Of a stretch of 64,000 bases of DNA, positions 17,796-28,511 are shown piece by piece. The notes under the pieces are model-generated. The model ran no database searches and was not told the origin of the DNA. It worked only from the letters and a program-made list of their open reading frames with translations. The position numbers and the translations under genes were made by a program. How positions within the stretch are numbered: the stretch's first letter is position 1; each line of letters opens with the position of its first letter. This DNA is from CAZZNY01 sp964655935. GTDB lineage: Bacteria > Patescibacteriota > Gracilibacteria > BD1-5 > UBA2023. The stretch is taken from contig CAZZNY010000002.1 in the NCBI GenBank assembly GCA_964655935.1, positions 1-64,000 on the forward strand, read 5' to 3'.

Positions 17796-19325
17796 TTATT
17801 TGCTATACACACATCGAAAACCTGTACTACTTCATCCATACGAGGAATCTTCATTTGTATGAATTGAATATATCCCCGATCATCCAACGAGATTATCAAT
17901 ACTAGTCATATATGAACCTCATCTAACAAATATATTCTGCGGTATAAGACTTCCGGTACTTTCTATTATTCGTCACATTCCATTATCTGCATTGTAATTA
18001 GATTTTGGTCATATCTCTGATATGACATAATTGTTTTGAAATTTACATTCCGCTTTTGTATCAAGATCAATTCAATGAAAACTCAGATCACTCCAACCAT
18101 TATTATTACACACATCACTTACTCGATATGAACTTATAGCATATCAGTTTCCATCAATAGTATCTGATTTATTAGTATGTTCTCTGATATTTCCTGCAAA
18201 ATCCCAAATAGTTTCCCCATTATTAAGATAGAGAGTTCTTCTATCACTTATACCAGGAATAATAGAATCAAGGTTTATGTATCAACTTCCATCATAAACA
18301 CTTGCTTGTAATGAACTCGTTGTTGTACTTCCTGAGCCATTTCATACATATATATGTCCACTACCGACTAATCCACTCGACCAGTTACTATTAACATTTT
18401 CGATATTTCTAGCGATTGCCATCCATTCTTTATTGGTAATGAGATGATAATTAGAACCAAGCGACTGACAAGCAGCTATAGCATCACCCTGTGCGATATA
18501 ACGCATAGGTTTTTGATATGGTGAAGAATATATTGGCTTATCTACAGCCCAAGTAGGGATAATTCCTCCACCACCCGCCGTACACAAAGCGGTTGATTTA
18601 CAATAAGTTGCTCATAATGATCCTGATGTTTTTCCATCTTTCATCTCATATTTTGCTACACAAAATCCAGGTATTCAAAATTCTTTATTTGCAGGAACCC
18701 TTATAAAACCTTGTGGACAGAAAAAAGAAGCATATGTTACATAATTTTTCCCTACTCCAGCATCCGATATAATATCAAATGTATTCAAGGTATAATTTTC
18801 TTGAAGAGGAGTGTTTAATAACACCCCCGTTCAGAGAATAATACCATGTTCGTATTCAGAAAGAGAGCCAATAATTTTTATATAGCTTGATTGATATTGA
18901 CTTGCTGCATAGGCAGTAGGAATTCCAGATGCAAAACCCAGTAAATCATTCTCATACAATCCAAGAATAGAATATCCTCTTCCATTGCTTGAAGTATAAT
19001 AGGTATATGGTAGTTGAGAGAGAGGGTCTTTTACATTAGACATTCCAATCACTCAAAGATTATTATCTCAAAATTTGCCTTGTATACCAATCTGTACTCC
19101 ATCGTTTAGTACCTTAATTCCTCAATCTGGGTCTATATATCTTCATATTTTTGTAAAACTTATTTCAAGTCATTTCTTAAGATTATTCATATCCGTAGCC
19201 CTCACGCTATCTCGAGCAGATGAAGTATATCATTGGAATGAGAGAAAAGCAATGGTCGAAAGAATCGCAAGAATCGTAATAACTACTATGAGTTCTACGA
19301 GAGTGAAAGCAGATTTTTTGTACAT
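17796..19325 (-). CDS. Giant type IV prepilin with FGE-sulfatase-like C-terminal domain
   Basis: A 509-residue protein. The N-terminus MYKKSAFTLVELIVVITIL is a class III (prepilin) signal with the processing site after Ala and Glu at +5, followed by the long hydrophobic helix that packs in the pilus core. The C-terminal 300 residues (from about 195, FCPQGFIRVP and PGFCVAKYEMK, to TGFRCVYSK) match the FGE/SUMF1-type lectin-like fold. That fold is used as a variable ligand-binding domain on pili and in diversity-generating systems. UGA encodes many Gly. It is more than three times the usual pilin length, so it is likely a tip adhesin or minor pilin. Its promoter side carries the terminator of the next pilin. 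Confidence 0.85.
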
Positions 19326-19330
19326 AAAAA

Positions 19331-19356
19331 TATGCAAGAAAGTAATTTCTTGCATA
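19331..19356 (-). terminator. Terminator between the two prepilin genes
   Basis: Hairpin TATGCAAGAAA/TTTCTTGCATA followed by TTTTTATG, downstream of the prepilin gene ending at 19440. Confidence 0.8.
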
Positions 19357-19439
19357 TTTTACCCATTTTTCTTAAAATACAATTTATTCAATAGGATTGC
19401 TTACGGTTAAGCTAAAAATATTTTTAGATTGTAAATAAA

Positions 19440-20759
19440 TTATTTTGTAGCATTGTATATTGAGACCATCTCGGCATCCGAAAGTACCCGATTATAAACA
19501 CGCACATCGTCAATCGCTCAACTAAATCAATACGTAGTTGTTCAAGAAAAACGATAATAATCACGATGTCCTATATCAAATCCTTTACCTTCAGAAAGAG
19601 TATAAGTAATAGGTCCAATTGCTCAAGTACTAAAAAGACTCACTCCATTTAAATAAGCCTTAATATTTCATGATTCAAAATTATACACCAATCCTACCTG
19701 TTGCCAAGTATTTAATACAGTACTAATGTTTGTATTAATATAATTCCAACCAGGTGTTTGATTTCCAACTGCAAAGGTGAGGTAATAGGGATTTGATTTC
19801 ATAGGACATATTTCATATCCTCATTCATAAGAAAACAAGCAAGGAGTTGCAGAGATAGAATCAGCATTCCAATTAAACCAAGCAATGGTGGTAAGAGAGT
19901 TCCTTACTTTTGCAGCTTTTACATCTCAAACATGAACAACGTTTTTTCAATTAAACAAAAGAGCATTTCAAACTTTTCCATTGATCCATTGTGGAAGAAT
20001 GGTTCAAGTCATAGCATTAAGACTTCCAAAATTTCAAGATGCCACATCTTTTGTAATGATTGCTCCAGTTCACTCATCCATCGGCCAATATCCCACCAAT
20101 CCATTGCTACTCACTCAGTAAGTGAGCCATGCATAAGAAAGATCTGATCCCGTACCAGTTGTTTGTATATTTTTATCAAATTGATATACATAACCCGAAT
20201 TAGTACTCATAATATCAATTCCTGTAAAGGAACCAATATCATAATTTACTTGTACCGGTAGTAGATTATTAGCCTGTAACAAGACTCCGAGCTGATTCCC
20301 TTTTGTCATTAATGTTCTTCCTGAGTATGTAGCTGGCTCAGCATAAGCTTGATCAACAGGAGAATAACCAAGTGAATCGGCATTTTCAAGAAATCAAAGT
20401 ATTTGATATTTTTTCTGGTTTATATCTACTCAAATAGTGTAATATACGCCATCAAGAGGATCTTTTGCTTCAGACATATTTATGATTCAAAACATTGTTT
20501 TATTTATATATCCTTGATATCCCGTAACCATTGATCCATTTTTAATAGCCATGCTGTTTTCTGGCTTCGGAAGCGTACCAGATCTTATGAGTGTAAGCTC
20601 AAGTGATTTTGTAATGTTATCAAGATCCGTAATTCTTACACTATCTCGTGCATTACTACTATATCCAGAAAACGACAAAAAAGAGATCATTCCGAGAATC
20701 GAGAGTATCGTAATAACTACGATGAGTTCGACGAGTGTAAAAGCTTTTTGGCTACGCAT
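19440..20759 (-). CDS. Giant type IV prepilin with LamG-like domain
   Basis: A 439-residue protein. The class III signal MRSQKAFTLVELIVVITIL is followed by the pilin core helix and a pilin-like segment. From about residue 220 (GLVGYWPMDEGTG) to the end (GAIDDVRVYNRVLSDAEM) it is a concanavalin A-like/LamG jelly roll, with a typical HVGDVKAAKVRNSLTTIAWF region. Such domains bind glycans or proteins, so the pilus likely carries an adhesin. About ten UGA codons are read as Gly. It shares the same N-terminal half with the prepilins at 17796 and 34182 but has a different C-terminal domain. Confidence 0.88.
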
Positions 20760-20789
20760 AAAAATAAATAATAAATTAAGTTGTAATAC

Positions 20790-20975
20790 TTACATCTTTC
20801 TATTTCTTAATAATTCATCCGTTGCATCTGTAAATCTTTTTATCTCGTCATGAAGCCAACAAGACATCGCCAATGTACGTCGATTTGCTATAATTTGCCT
20901 ATTAATAGACTGAATATCCTTCTCGGCAAATTGTATTACGAGTTCAGTCGGAATACAATACGAAGATTCAAACAT
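20790..20975 (-). CDS. Small hypothetical protein, 61 residues
   Basis: Starts MFESSYCIPTELVIQFAEKD and is mostly helical (SINRQIIANRRTLAM, WLHDEIKRFTDATDELLRNR). An upstream in-frame ATG (21017) would add 14 residues. No UGA codon. It sits between the prepilin and the ASCH gene on the same strand. No domain recognised; the existence of the gene rests on the open frame and helical pattern only. Confidence 0.45.
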   Translation of the reverse strand: MFESSYCIPTELVIQFAEKDIQSINRQIIANRRTLAMSCWLHDEIKRFTDATDELLRNRKM

Positions 20976-21032
20976 ATATATATTTATAATTAATGTATTT
21001 TTTAATTTTCGAATCACTCTTTCAAGAAAAAA

Positions 21033-21374
21033 CTATAGTTTCACCCAAATAATCGCACCCTGTGGATGTGTATATGGTTCTGGTTTTTCGAGAATTTTCA
21101 CACCATCAAGTACCCAAGCAAAAAATTTTTTATCATCCGCTTCTGTGAATTCCTCTGCAGAAACTCCATGTTTCGCAGCATTTGTCTGCAATTGTTTCAG
21201 AGAAAGTGGTCCGATAGAATCTACGAGATCGCACGTTCCGGAAACTACTCCGGATTTCGAAGCAATAAGTCAGATTCGACCACGAACCTTAGTATTTGAG
21301 CCACGAAGTTCCCAGGTTTTTTCTCCAGCAAGAATCTTATCAAGCCACTGTTTTTTTATAATAAGTCAGTTCAT
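21033..21374 (-). CDS. ASCH-domain protein
   Basis: A 113-residue protein matching the ASCH fold, a PUA-like RNA-binding beta-barrel: GLIIKKQWLDKILAGEKTWE, LRGSNTKVRGRIGLIAS and HPQGAIIWVKL. The GxKxWExR motif typical of the family is present. UGA encodes the second residue (Gly) and Gly in RIGLIAS. ASCH proteins act as putative RNA-binding regulators, and some members hydrolyse N4-acetylcytidine. The gene lies 52 bases downstream of the TrmB-type regulator, same strand. Confidence 0.85.
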
Positions 21375-21426
21375 ACGAAAATATGATTATAGTAATAATG
21401 AGAAAGCTTTCATAATTCTAGACTCA

Positions 21427-22218
21427 CTATACGCTTTTCCATAAAAATTCAAACATGTTTTGCAACATTTTTGTAATCTGTTCATCTTCGATTCGAATTC
21501 CAATAACCGGATGGTTATCTGAGATAATAATCGCGTCATTTTCCAGTAAAATCATAGTTTCAACGTCTCAGAAACTCGATGGTAAAAATCTTGTCTCACG
21601 TTTTTCTAAGATATCTCGCTGCTTCATTTTTCTAGATAATTCAGAATCTTGAGTCAAAAATCTCATAAATACACCCGTTGCCACTCGTCGCTTAATAAAT
21701 TCTCCACTCTCATAACGAAGAATGCTCTCAAGTTTTACTTCATCTTCTATAGTCTCACGCACATGCAGCGAACTCGATATAACATTCATGATCTTACTGT
21801 TTGACTCGAGCGCCATCTGCAGTAAATCAAAATATCCATTAATTCCTTCAACATAATTAATTTTCGGAACAGCTTTCGATGGATTTTTGAGAAGTAATAA
21901 ATCTGGAAGAATCGTTTTGATGATATTTTTTTGTTTATCGATATCCTCTTCTTTTTTACGAAGAAGAGAAAGAAGATGTTCAGGCTCTTCAGCAGAATAT
22001 GAAAGCACATTTCCTCGATCAGTTTTTAGTGCCACACCTTTATCAAGAAGTCGCTCTAAAATCTGATAAGTCGTCGCTCGCGGAAAATCAAGTTCTTTCG
22101 CTATCGTTCCAGCACCAGTTTTCCCTAATCTTAACAAGAGAATATATACCTGAGCTTCTGTTTCGCTGAGACCAAATTCCTGAAGGGCATTTTTGATTCG
22201 GAGTGACATACAATACAT
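21427..22218 (-). CDS. TrmB-family transcriptional regulator
   Basis: A 263-residue protein (260 if the second Met, 22209, is the start). The N-terminal winged helix (LQEFGLSETEAQVYILLLRLGK and AKELDFPRATTYQILERLLDKG) is the TrmB/sugar-sensing HTH domain. A coiled-coil (LLRKKEEDIDKQKN) follows, then an effector domain (about 110-263). One UGA Gly (PSSFGDVE). TrmB-type regulators respond to sugars or other small ligands in archaea and some bacteria. A perfect palindrome GTCATA-T-TATGAC 55 bases upstream may be its own operator. Downstream are the ASCH gene and a small gene. Confidence 0.88.
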
Positions 22219-22272
22219 ATAAAAGAAATAACTCGTACATTATAAGACTATTTGTTGATTCGTCAATTTTTT

Positions 22273-22285
22273 GTCATATTATGAC
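22273..22285. promoter_or_regulatory. Palindromic operator candidate
   Basis: Perfect inverted repeat GTCATA-T-TATGAC in the gap between the divergent TrmB-type regulator (22218) and SPFH gene (22470). It is a plausible site for autoregulation or joint control. Confidence 0.4.
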
Positions 22286-22469
22286 GACAGTATTATTTGG
22301 CTTAAAAGAGAGATAATATTGATAAAATAATACAGTAAATATCGGAAAATGTTACAAAAAAATCATAAAAAATGATAATAGACTCATCAAGGGCCACTTG
22401 ATTCTCATTCTCAAAATATCGAGAATATGATGCATCAAAAATATATCTTTAATACTTATTATTATAAAT

Positions 22470-23381
22470 ATGAACCCCGTTTTAGTACCAACTAATGCAG
22501 AACTTAGTAAATCAATAGAACCATCAAAATCCTTTCTCTCTGGAACACGAGCTAGAATCGCAGGACTTGTCCTCGGACTCGGAGTACTCGCTCCAAACGT
22601 AGCATGTGGACTCGCAAAGGCTGATGCTGGTCAAGAAGTAGTACTCGTAAAAAAACCAATACTATTCGGTCACGGTGGAGTCGATCCTACTCCAGTAACC
22701 ACGGGTACACAAATGATCGCTCTCACGACCGACGAGGTCCTCGTAAATATGATCCCAGAACAGCATACAGAAGATTTTGATGATATAATGACTGCCGATA
22801 ACGTCGCTGTTGACTTCTCTGCATATGTCAAAACAAAAGTCATAGATGGACGAAGCCCTGAACTTATCTGAAAATTCGGTAAAGATTGGTATAAAACTCA
22901 TATCCAACAAATTGCCAGAACAGAGATTCGTGATCAGGTAGCAAAATTCCCCATGACAAGCCTTACGACACGACAGGAACTTCTTAACACCATCGAGTCA
23001 AAAGTAGCAGAAGAAATCAGAAAATTTATCGTAACAAATAATATTCCAATACTTCTTCAAGGAGTTACACTCGGAAAAATTACTCCTCCAACAAATATTA
23101 TAAATCAGCTCTCTGAAACTGCTGCTCAACAACAACGAGTAAAAACAGAACAAGAAAAAGCAAAAGCTGAAGAAGAACGTGCAAAAAGTGAAAAGAAACG
23201 TGCTGAAGCTGATAAAGCTTATCAGATGGCACTCTGACTCACTCCAGCACAATATATGAAATTGAAAGAACTCGAAGCACAAGAACGTATGACATGGGCA
23301 CTTTCTCAAGCAAAAAGTAATGTCACTGTCATTCTCTGAAACTGATGAGTACAACCCGTAACCGAAGTAGGAAAGAAATAA
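22470..23381 (+). CDS. SPFH/Band 7 (prohibitin-like) membrane protein
   Basis: A 303-residue protein. A hydrophobic anchor lies at about 28-48 (ARIAGLVLGLGVLAPNVACG). The SPFH domain (about 60-190) shows ALTTDEVLVNMIP, VDFSAYVKTKVIDG and HIQQIARTEIRDQVAKF. A coiled-coil rich in Glu, Lys and Ala (about 215-255) follows, then a short tail. SPFH proteins form ring scaffolds in membrane microdomains and often regulate proteases. UGA encodes several Gly (ELIGKFG, MALGLTP and in the tail). It is divergent from the TrmB-type regulator and is followed by a structured intergenic region. Confidence 0.85.
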
Positions 23382-23399
23382 TCTTTCCTGACGAAACAA

Positions 23400-23569
23400 A
23401 ATAATGGATAGTATCTTTTATGAATGAAATACCTCTTGTGATCCCCTAAGGATTTACTTAAGTGAGTAATCCCAAAAAGATACTATTCTTACCTGCTATT
23501 TATGCTCGATTAATATATGTAAAAATAGCACAAAGCCCACATTAAGAAAATATCTTAATGTGGGCTTTG
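23400..23569 (+). ncRNA. Candidate structured RNA with terminator
   Basis: A 12-bp perfect stem (ATAGTATCTTTT at 23408-23419 and its complement at 23475-23486) encloses a second hairpin (GGATTTACTTAAGTGAGTAATCC, 23450-23472). A third weak hairpin (TGCTATTT/AAATAGCA) and a very strong terminator hairpin (23531-23569) follow. It could be a small RNA or a long 3' untranslated region of the SPFH gene. No match to a known RNA class is recognised. Confidence 0.4.
23531..23569 (+). terminator. Strong terminator
   Basis: Stem CAAAGCCCACATTAAG/CTTAATGTGGGCTTTG, 16 bp with a 7-base loop, followed by TAAAAAAATC. It ends the SPFH transcript or the candidate RNA. Confidence 0.85.
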
Positions 23570-23750
23570 TAAAAAAATCAAGCCAGAAGTCTTGAATCAA
23601 AAAACTCCATACACTTCTAAAATTATCACAATATTAGGCCTCTAAAATTCAAACTTTCAGCGAAAATGCTCGTTTTTTGCAACAGTATAATATTTGCGAA
23701 AAATAAAGCTATGTAGTAAACTGCCTCCTAATTATACTTAAAATATAAAT
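23570..23750. other. AT-rich intergenic region
   Basis: No supported gene. It should hold the promoter of the gene at 23751, which has no clear Shine-Dalgarno sequence. Confidence 0.4.
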
Positions 23751-24758
23751 ATGTGAACTATTGACTCTAACGATATAGTATCCGAAACGCTTTTAAAACC
23801 CTCAATCACTCAAGCAATTATTGATTTTGTAAAGTTCTATACTCTTATCATCACAGAAGTAACACAGAAACTTAAACAAATTCCCATTGAAACCAGCGAG
23901 ACGATTCGTCAAAAGTTTTCCCAGTCAAAAAAATATTCCTTTGTTCCAGACGACTCTTTGATCGAGAAAATGCAAACCATTATCGCTGCCCAAAAAGAGC
24001 AAAAATCGAGAAAAATCGACGTATCCACCATCCGCTGATTCGATATCGAAACCGGTTATATCTGACCAGAAACAACGATCGAAAGTATCGTGCAAAAAGT
24101 AAATGAAACTTTCGGCATTCAAGCAAGCTGGGAAGAAATATTTCACATAAGCCAACACTTGCTCAAAATTCCTTTCACTTCGGATAGTTCAAAACTCATC
24201 GGAAAAAAACTTGAGGTTTGTAAAAATTTTACCGTGGATATTACTACAGAGCTCGATAGGTTTATGCAGGAATGTGTGGAATTTCTTGAATCAAAATGTC
24301 AGAACAAAGCTTCTGCCTTTCAATTAACCACGAAAATGTTTCGAGAATGGTGACCTTGTGATCTCAAAAGATATGATTCAACCACATGTCCTATGTTTTG
24401 ATGGAACAAAAAAACAAAAGGGCGACACTTTATGACTTATATTTATAACGGCCGATTGATTCGTTATGACGCGATCGGAAATATCGCATTCTGATATGTC
24501 ATGGCATATCTTTGAGTGGATCTCGAGATAGCAAAAAAATGATGAGCTTATGTGCAGATGATGGAAGATGTACAGTGAGATGTACGAAGACTGAAAAATC
24601 CACTCCCAAGACTACGACTGGAAGATAACGCTGGTGATGATTCGTATATTGATCAGGGATATCGATTATTCCAAGAAAAAATTCATAACAATCCTAACTT
24701 ACCAACTTCCCATGCGGAGTTCCCTCACGAAAACCGGCAGCCGTCTGTACTCAGATAG
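23751..24758 (+). CDS. Protein with toxin-44-like (Ntox44) C-terminal domain
   Basis: A 335-residue protein starting ATG-UGA (Met-Gly). No signal peptide. The N-terminal 200 residues are mostly helical. From about 235 the sequence IRYDAIGNIAFGYVMAYLGV, then KKGGAYVQMMEDVQGDV and DNAGDDSYIDQGYRLF, follows the pattern of bacterial toxin 44 (GN-x-x-FGY, a helix, then GDD-x-x-D-x-x). Family members are predicted RNase-type toxins of polymorphic or contact-dependent systems. Eleven or so UGA codons are read as Gly, several inside the motif. No secretion domain or immunity gene is obvious nearby, so a different role is possible. Its 3' end overlaps the convergent guaB1 gene by 65 bases. Confidence 0.6.
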
Positions 24759-26139
24759 TCGCTTTTTCGTAGAATTCTTCGAGGTTCCGAGCTCCGACAT
24801 ACGTCATCGCGGAACGAAGCCCAGTAATGAATTCGTCCACGAGATCAAAGGCTGATTCTCTCCCCTTTCGTAAATACACTTTTGATGTAGAAATTCCTTC
24901 GCGAAAAAGTTCACGACGCGCACGTTCAAAAGCTGAATGCTGTGCGTTTCTTTGTTTTACGGCTCGTACTGAAGCCATTCCGTAATTCTCTTTATACATT
25001 CGTCCATCAAGATCATAACGCATATCTCCGGTCGATTCATACGTTCCGGCGAGCTGTGTCCCGATCATGACATGACTCGCACCAGCGGCAAGTCAGAGAG
25101 CAAGATCTCGTGGCTCGCGAACTCCACCATCAGCCCAGACAAAACCTCAGAGTTTTCTCGCTTCGAGCGCACAGTGGTATACAGCACTAAACTGAGGACG
25201 TCCTACTCCTGTCTTCATCCGAGTTGTACACATCGCACCGGGTCCGATACCGACTTTTACTCCATTTGCTCAGGCTTCGATCAGTGCTCGAGTTGCTTCT
25301 GGAGTAATAACATTTCCGGCAACCAAAGTAAGCTTATCACCAAATTCTTCTCGAAATTTCTTAATCGCCTCAATCATTTTTTTCTGATATCCATGAGCGG
25401 TATCGAGCACAAAAATACGAATTCCATCTTCGATTAAAACCCGTGCTTTTTCTATAAAATTATTCACTCAAAGAGCAACCGCAATGGCAAATTTCCCTTC
25501 AATATCAAGTGTCGGAGAATAAATACTATTTCTGACAGCATGTTTTTTTGTCATGATTCCGATGAGCTTCCCTTCTTTATCTATAATCGGAAGACTCGAT
25601 ACTCCATTTTCATCCATATGATTAAAAGCCTCTTCGTCTGAAATATCCTCGTGTCCGGTTATGAGTACTGGGCGCTTGATCGTACCGAGTTTCGTGAACT
25701 GATCCTTGTCTGAGAGATCTCGTTCGTTAAAAATAGTTATGGGTTGATTTTCATCATCGAGCAAAACGACATATCCATGAGAACGCTTATGAATAATTCC
25801 AAGAGCGTCTCGAACGGTGTCATTTTTCTGGACGGTAATCGGAGTATCATATTTTATATGAGCTCCGCGAACTTCTGCGATAATCCGTCGCATGACATCA
25901 AGTTCCATATCTTGCGGCAAGACTCAAAGTCCACCAATTCGAGCCATAGTCTCAGCCATTCGTTTTCCGGTCACCGCATTCATATTCGCACTCACGATCG
26001 GAAGTCGTGTCCCGAAGTGATTACCGGGGCGAACATTCACATCGAGAAATCGCGATTCTCCTTCAAAATAATTCTGCAAAAGAAATACATCTTCATACGT
26101 AAGTTCCTCATTTTCGTATCGAGAATTCAGAAAGCGCAT
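24694..26139 (-). CDS. guaB1: GuaB1-family IMP dehydrogenase-related protein (probable GMP reductase)
   Basis: A 481-residue (beta/alpha)8 barrel with inserted CBS pair (about residues 100-215). The start MRFLNSRYENEELTYEDVFL, the segment IPLDV-like MELDVMRRIIAEV and the end YEKATIGVQTAAGFREGTPH match the GuaB1 group rather than classical GuaB. The catalytic loop VGIGPGAMCTTR carries Cys304. UGA encodes conserved Gly in RIGGLGVLPQD, ALIEAGANG, ARKLGGFVWADGG and ALGLAAGA. A mycobacterial GuaB1 has been shown to act as a GMP reductase (GMP to IMP with NADPH), so that is the likely role; IMP dehydrogenase activity cannot be excluded. No other purine gene is adjacent. Confidence 0.92.
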
Positions 26140-26225
26140 ACTAAGAAAATTTAGAAATACAAACCATTTCTATTTATATGTTTTTCTGGGAATAAGTCAA
26201 AACACGCTGAAAAAGTTATAAAAAA

Positions 26226-27242
26226 CTACCGAAACAGTGTATCTGAAACATTTACATTTATATTTTTCTTCACCTCAGTACGAGAAACATCAACATTAAC
26301 CACATTCTGAATATTATTATGAACCGGTATATTCACTACTGAAGAGTTCATATTAGTAATATTAATCGGCAGAACAAGTGCTTTTTTATAGTTTTTTTCA
26401 TCCGATCATTGCTCGATAGAATAATTATCCGTAGATTTCTTTATGCGAAAATATATCGTTCATCTTCGAGGAATATCGACACGAAAAACTCGCTCCGTAT
26501 TGGAAACTTTTTTCATCTGCATAGTCATACCGGCTGTTTGTCCTACTGAAAGCTTACTATCATTCATATTTTCTTTCAAGACTTTATAAAAATCATCCCG
26601 TTCATCAACGGGAGCAAATTTACCAAGCAATTCTGTGTCGACAATGGAATTCAAAAGCGGAATCTGTTTTAATACCTGATTAATATTTACATCAAAAATC
26701 CACATCGCTAAAATAAGAACCACTGCAACCGTAATACTAATAATCTTCTTTATCTGAAGAAGTGTCTCAAAATATCCTTTTATCTTCGAAAATTTCCCCT
26801 TCAATGAAGTACTTTCTCGTATCTGATCTTCAAGTTTGATAATCCGATTCAAGCCAGAGGAAGTAATTTTTATATCAAAAAATTGTCGAAAATATGCATC
26901 TTGGTCGACATATTCTATATCCTCTCTTTTTTTAATGATTTCAGAATTTTCTATTTTTTCTTGTACGAGTCGCGTTTTTACGATATCTATAAACTCAAAC
27001 GATTTATCGATATCGATATGCCCGAGTCAGATATTATAAAAAATTCGTTTTTCCATTTCATCCACCGTAGTCCCCAGCTCTGAGATTAATTCTTCGACAA
27101 GATATTTTCTAAACTCCACAAAATTAATATTTTTATTTTCCAGTTCCGCACGAAGTACGTTGAACACAAAAAGATCTATACGCGCACATTCAAGTGAAGA
27201 AAGTGGTATATTATCAGAATTATTGTCTTGTTGTTCTTGCAT
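26226..27242 (-). CDS. Single-pass membrane protein of unknown function
   Basis: A 338-residue protein. A charged helical N-terminal part (LSSLECARIDLFVFNVLRAE, about 1-145, with VDEMEKRIFYNIGLGHIDID) is followed by one TM segment (about 163-182, IISITVAVVLILAMWIF). The extracytoplasmic part (about 190-338) ends in a beta-rich tail with alternating Asn and Val (NMNSSVVNIPVHNNIQNVVN). Several UGA Gly codons join the segments. Topology is N-in. I do not recognise the family. It lies between guaB1 and another anchored protein on the same strand, separated by a strong terminator. Confidence 0.65.
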
Positions 27243-27337
27243 AATACACTGCTTATCTATTATAAATCTACGCTAGTGTATCACACCATTCGCTATTGAG
27301 TCAAGAACAATATTTATTTAGTTTTTCTTCAGAAAAT

Positions 27338-27368
27338 AAAAAGCTCCAAGAATTTTTGGAGCTTTTTT
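27338..27368 (-). terminator. Terminator of gene 27374-28216
   Basis: Hairpin AAAAGCTCCAA/TTGGAGCTTTTTT directly after the stop codon on the minus strand. Confidence 0.85.
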
Positions 27369-27373
27369 AGAGA

Positions 27374-28216
27374 TTAATTCGAAAGTTTTTTCCAGTCTGC
27401 CTCAGTTTTTACGAGATCAAGTTTTTTCAGAAGTTCATTCCCTGAGTCCGGCAATACTACGGTTACGTCTTTTATGAGTGCCTCCTTATTATTAAGAATC
27501 GTATCCATTAAAATTTTGTTGTAAGCATTCAGCTTCTCATATGAGGAAACAAATTTGGTGACAAAAACAGTATAAGTTTTTGCATATGTATTTTTTCTTC
27601 TTGCTTCCAGAAAATCATCGAGGAGTGATTCTGTCTTATCGTAATCAAGGTTCTTGTATGCGAGAGTAAGCTGGGTTTTGATATTTGTCATTTGCAGCGA
27701 AGTCGCCTGGTCGCTTGCTTGAAGTTCTTTTCCTTGGGCATTCAATACACGTATTGCTTCGAGAGAATTATTATAGCGCTGCCTAAGCTGTTCGAGAAAG
27801 CTCTCAAGAGTCGTCTCACGATCGGGAGATTGATCGAGAAGTGAATTTACATTTGTTTTTACGACATTAAGGTATTCAGATAGAGCGACCATATTCGCAG
27901 AGATGAGCTTATTGCGCCCGACTCATGCATCTGATATGGCTGAGGAAATCGCTGGCACTTCTCCGGAAAGATTCACTGGTGTTTCGAGCGCTTCTTTATG
28001 AGAAGTTCCGACATTCAAAGAAAGAGCAACACCTGTCGTACCAAGATATCGTGTGTCAACTCGCTTAAAACGAAGATCATTTGATTCGGCATAGAGACTT
28101 GTATCACCTCCGATCGAAGAAAAATTCGTGACAAGAAGGTTGATAATTACAGAAATACCTACCCCGAGCAGGAGTACCTTTTTTACGAAATCCTTGATTT
28201 CAGTACGCAAAACCAT
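27374..28216 (-). CDS. Membrane-anchored helical protein, unknown function
   Basis: A 280-residue protein with an N-terminal TM anchor (about 11-28, VKKVLLLGVGISVIINLL), a short extracytoplasmic linker, and a long helical region (about 110-280) rich in Leu, Lys, Asn and Glu. The helices read as two coiled-coil arms (YLNVVKTNVNSLLDQSPDRE and AYKNLDYDKTESLLDDFLEA). One UGA Gly (SDAGVGRN). Topology suggests it acts outside the membrane, perhaps as an assembly or scaffold protein. Family not recognised. Confidence 0.65.
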
Positions 28217-28511
28217 AAAATAGAGGTTAGAACTTAGATTTTAGATTTTTAGAAGTAGGAAGACTTCTGATAAATTCATAATAAAAACAGACTTTATGAA
28301 CTTTACGGACTTTTAACTTTCTACTATTGGTTCCATTATCTGAAAAAAATCCAATTTTGCAAAAAAAATGTCACGATTTTATGTTTTTATCGTTAGAAAA
28401 TAGAGGAAAGTTCTATTTTGGCAATAAAAAATACTTTGACTTATAAGAAAAAACCAGCAAAATCTCCTTGCAAAAAAATCTAGTTTTTGCAATTAACTCA
28501 ACCAAATATTC

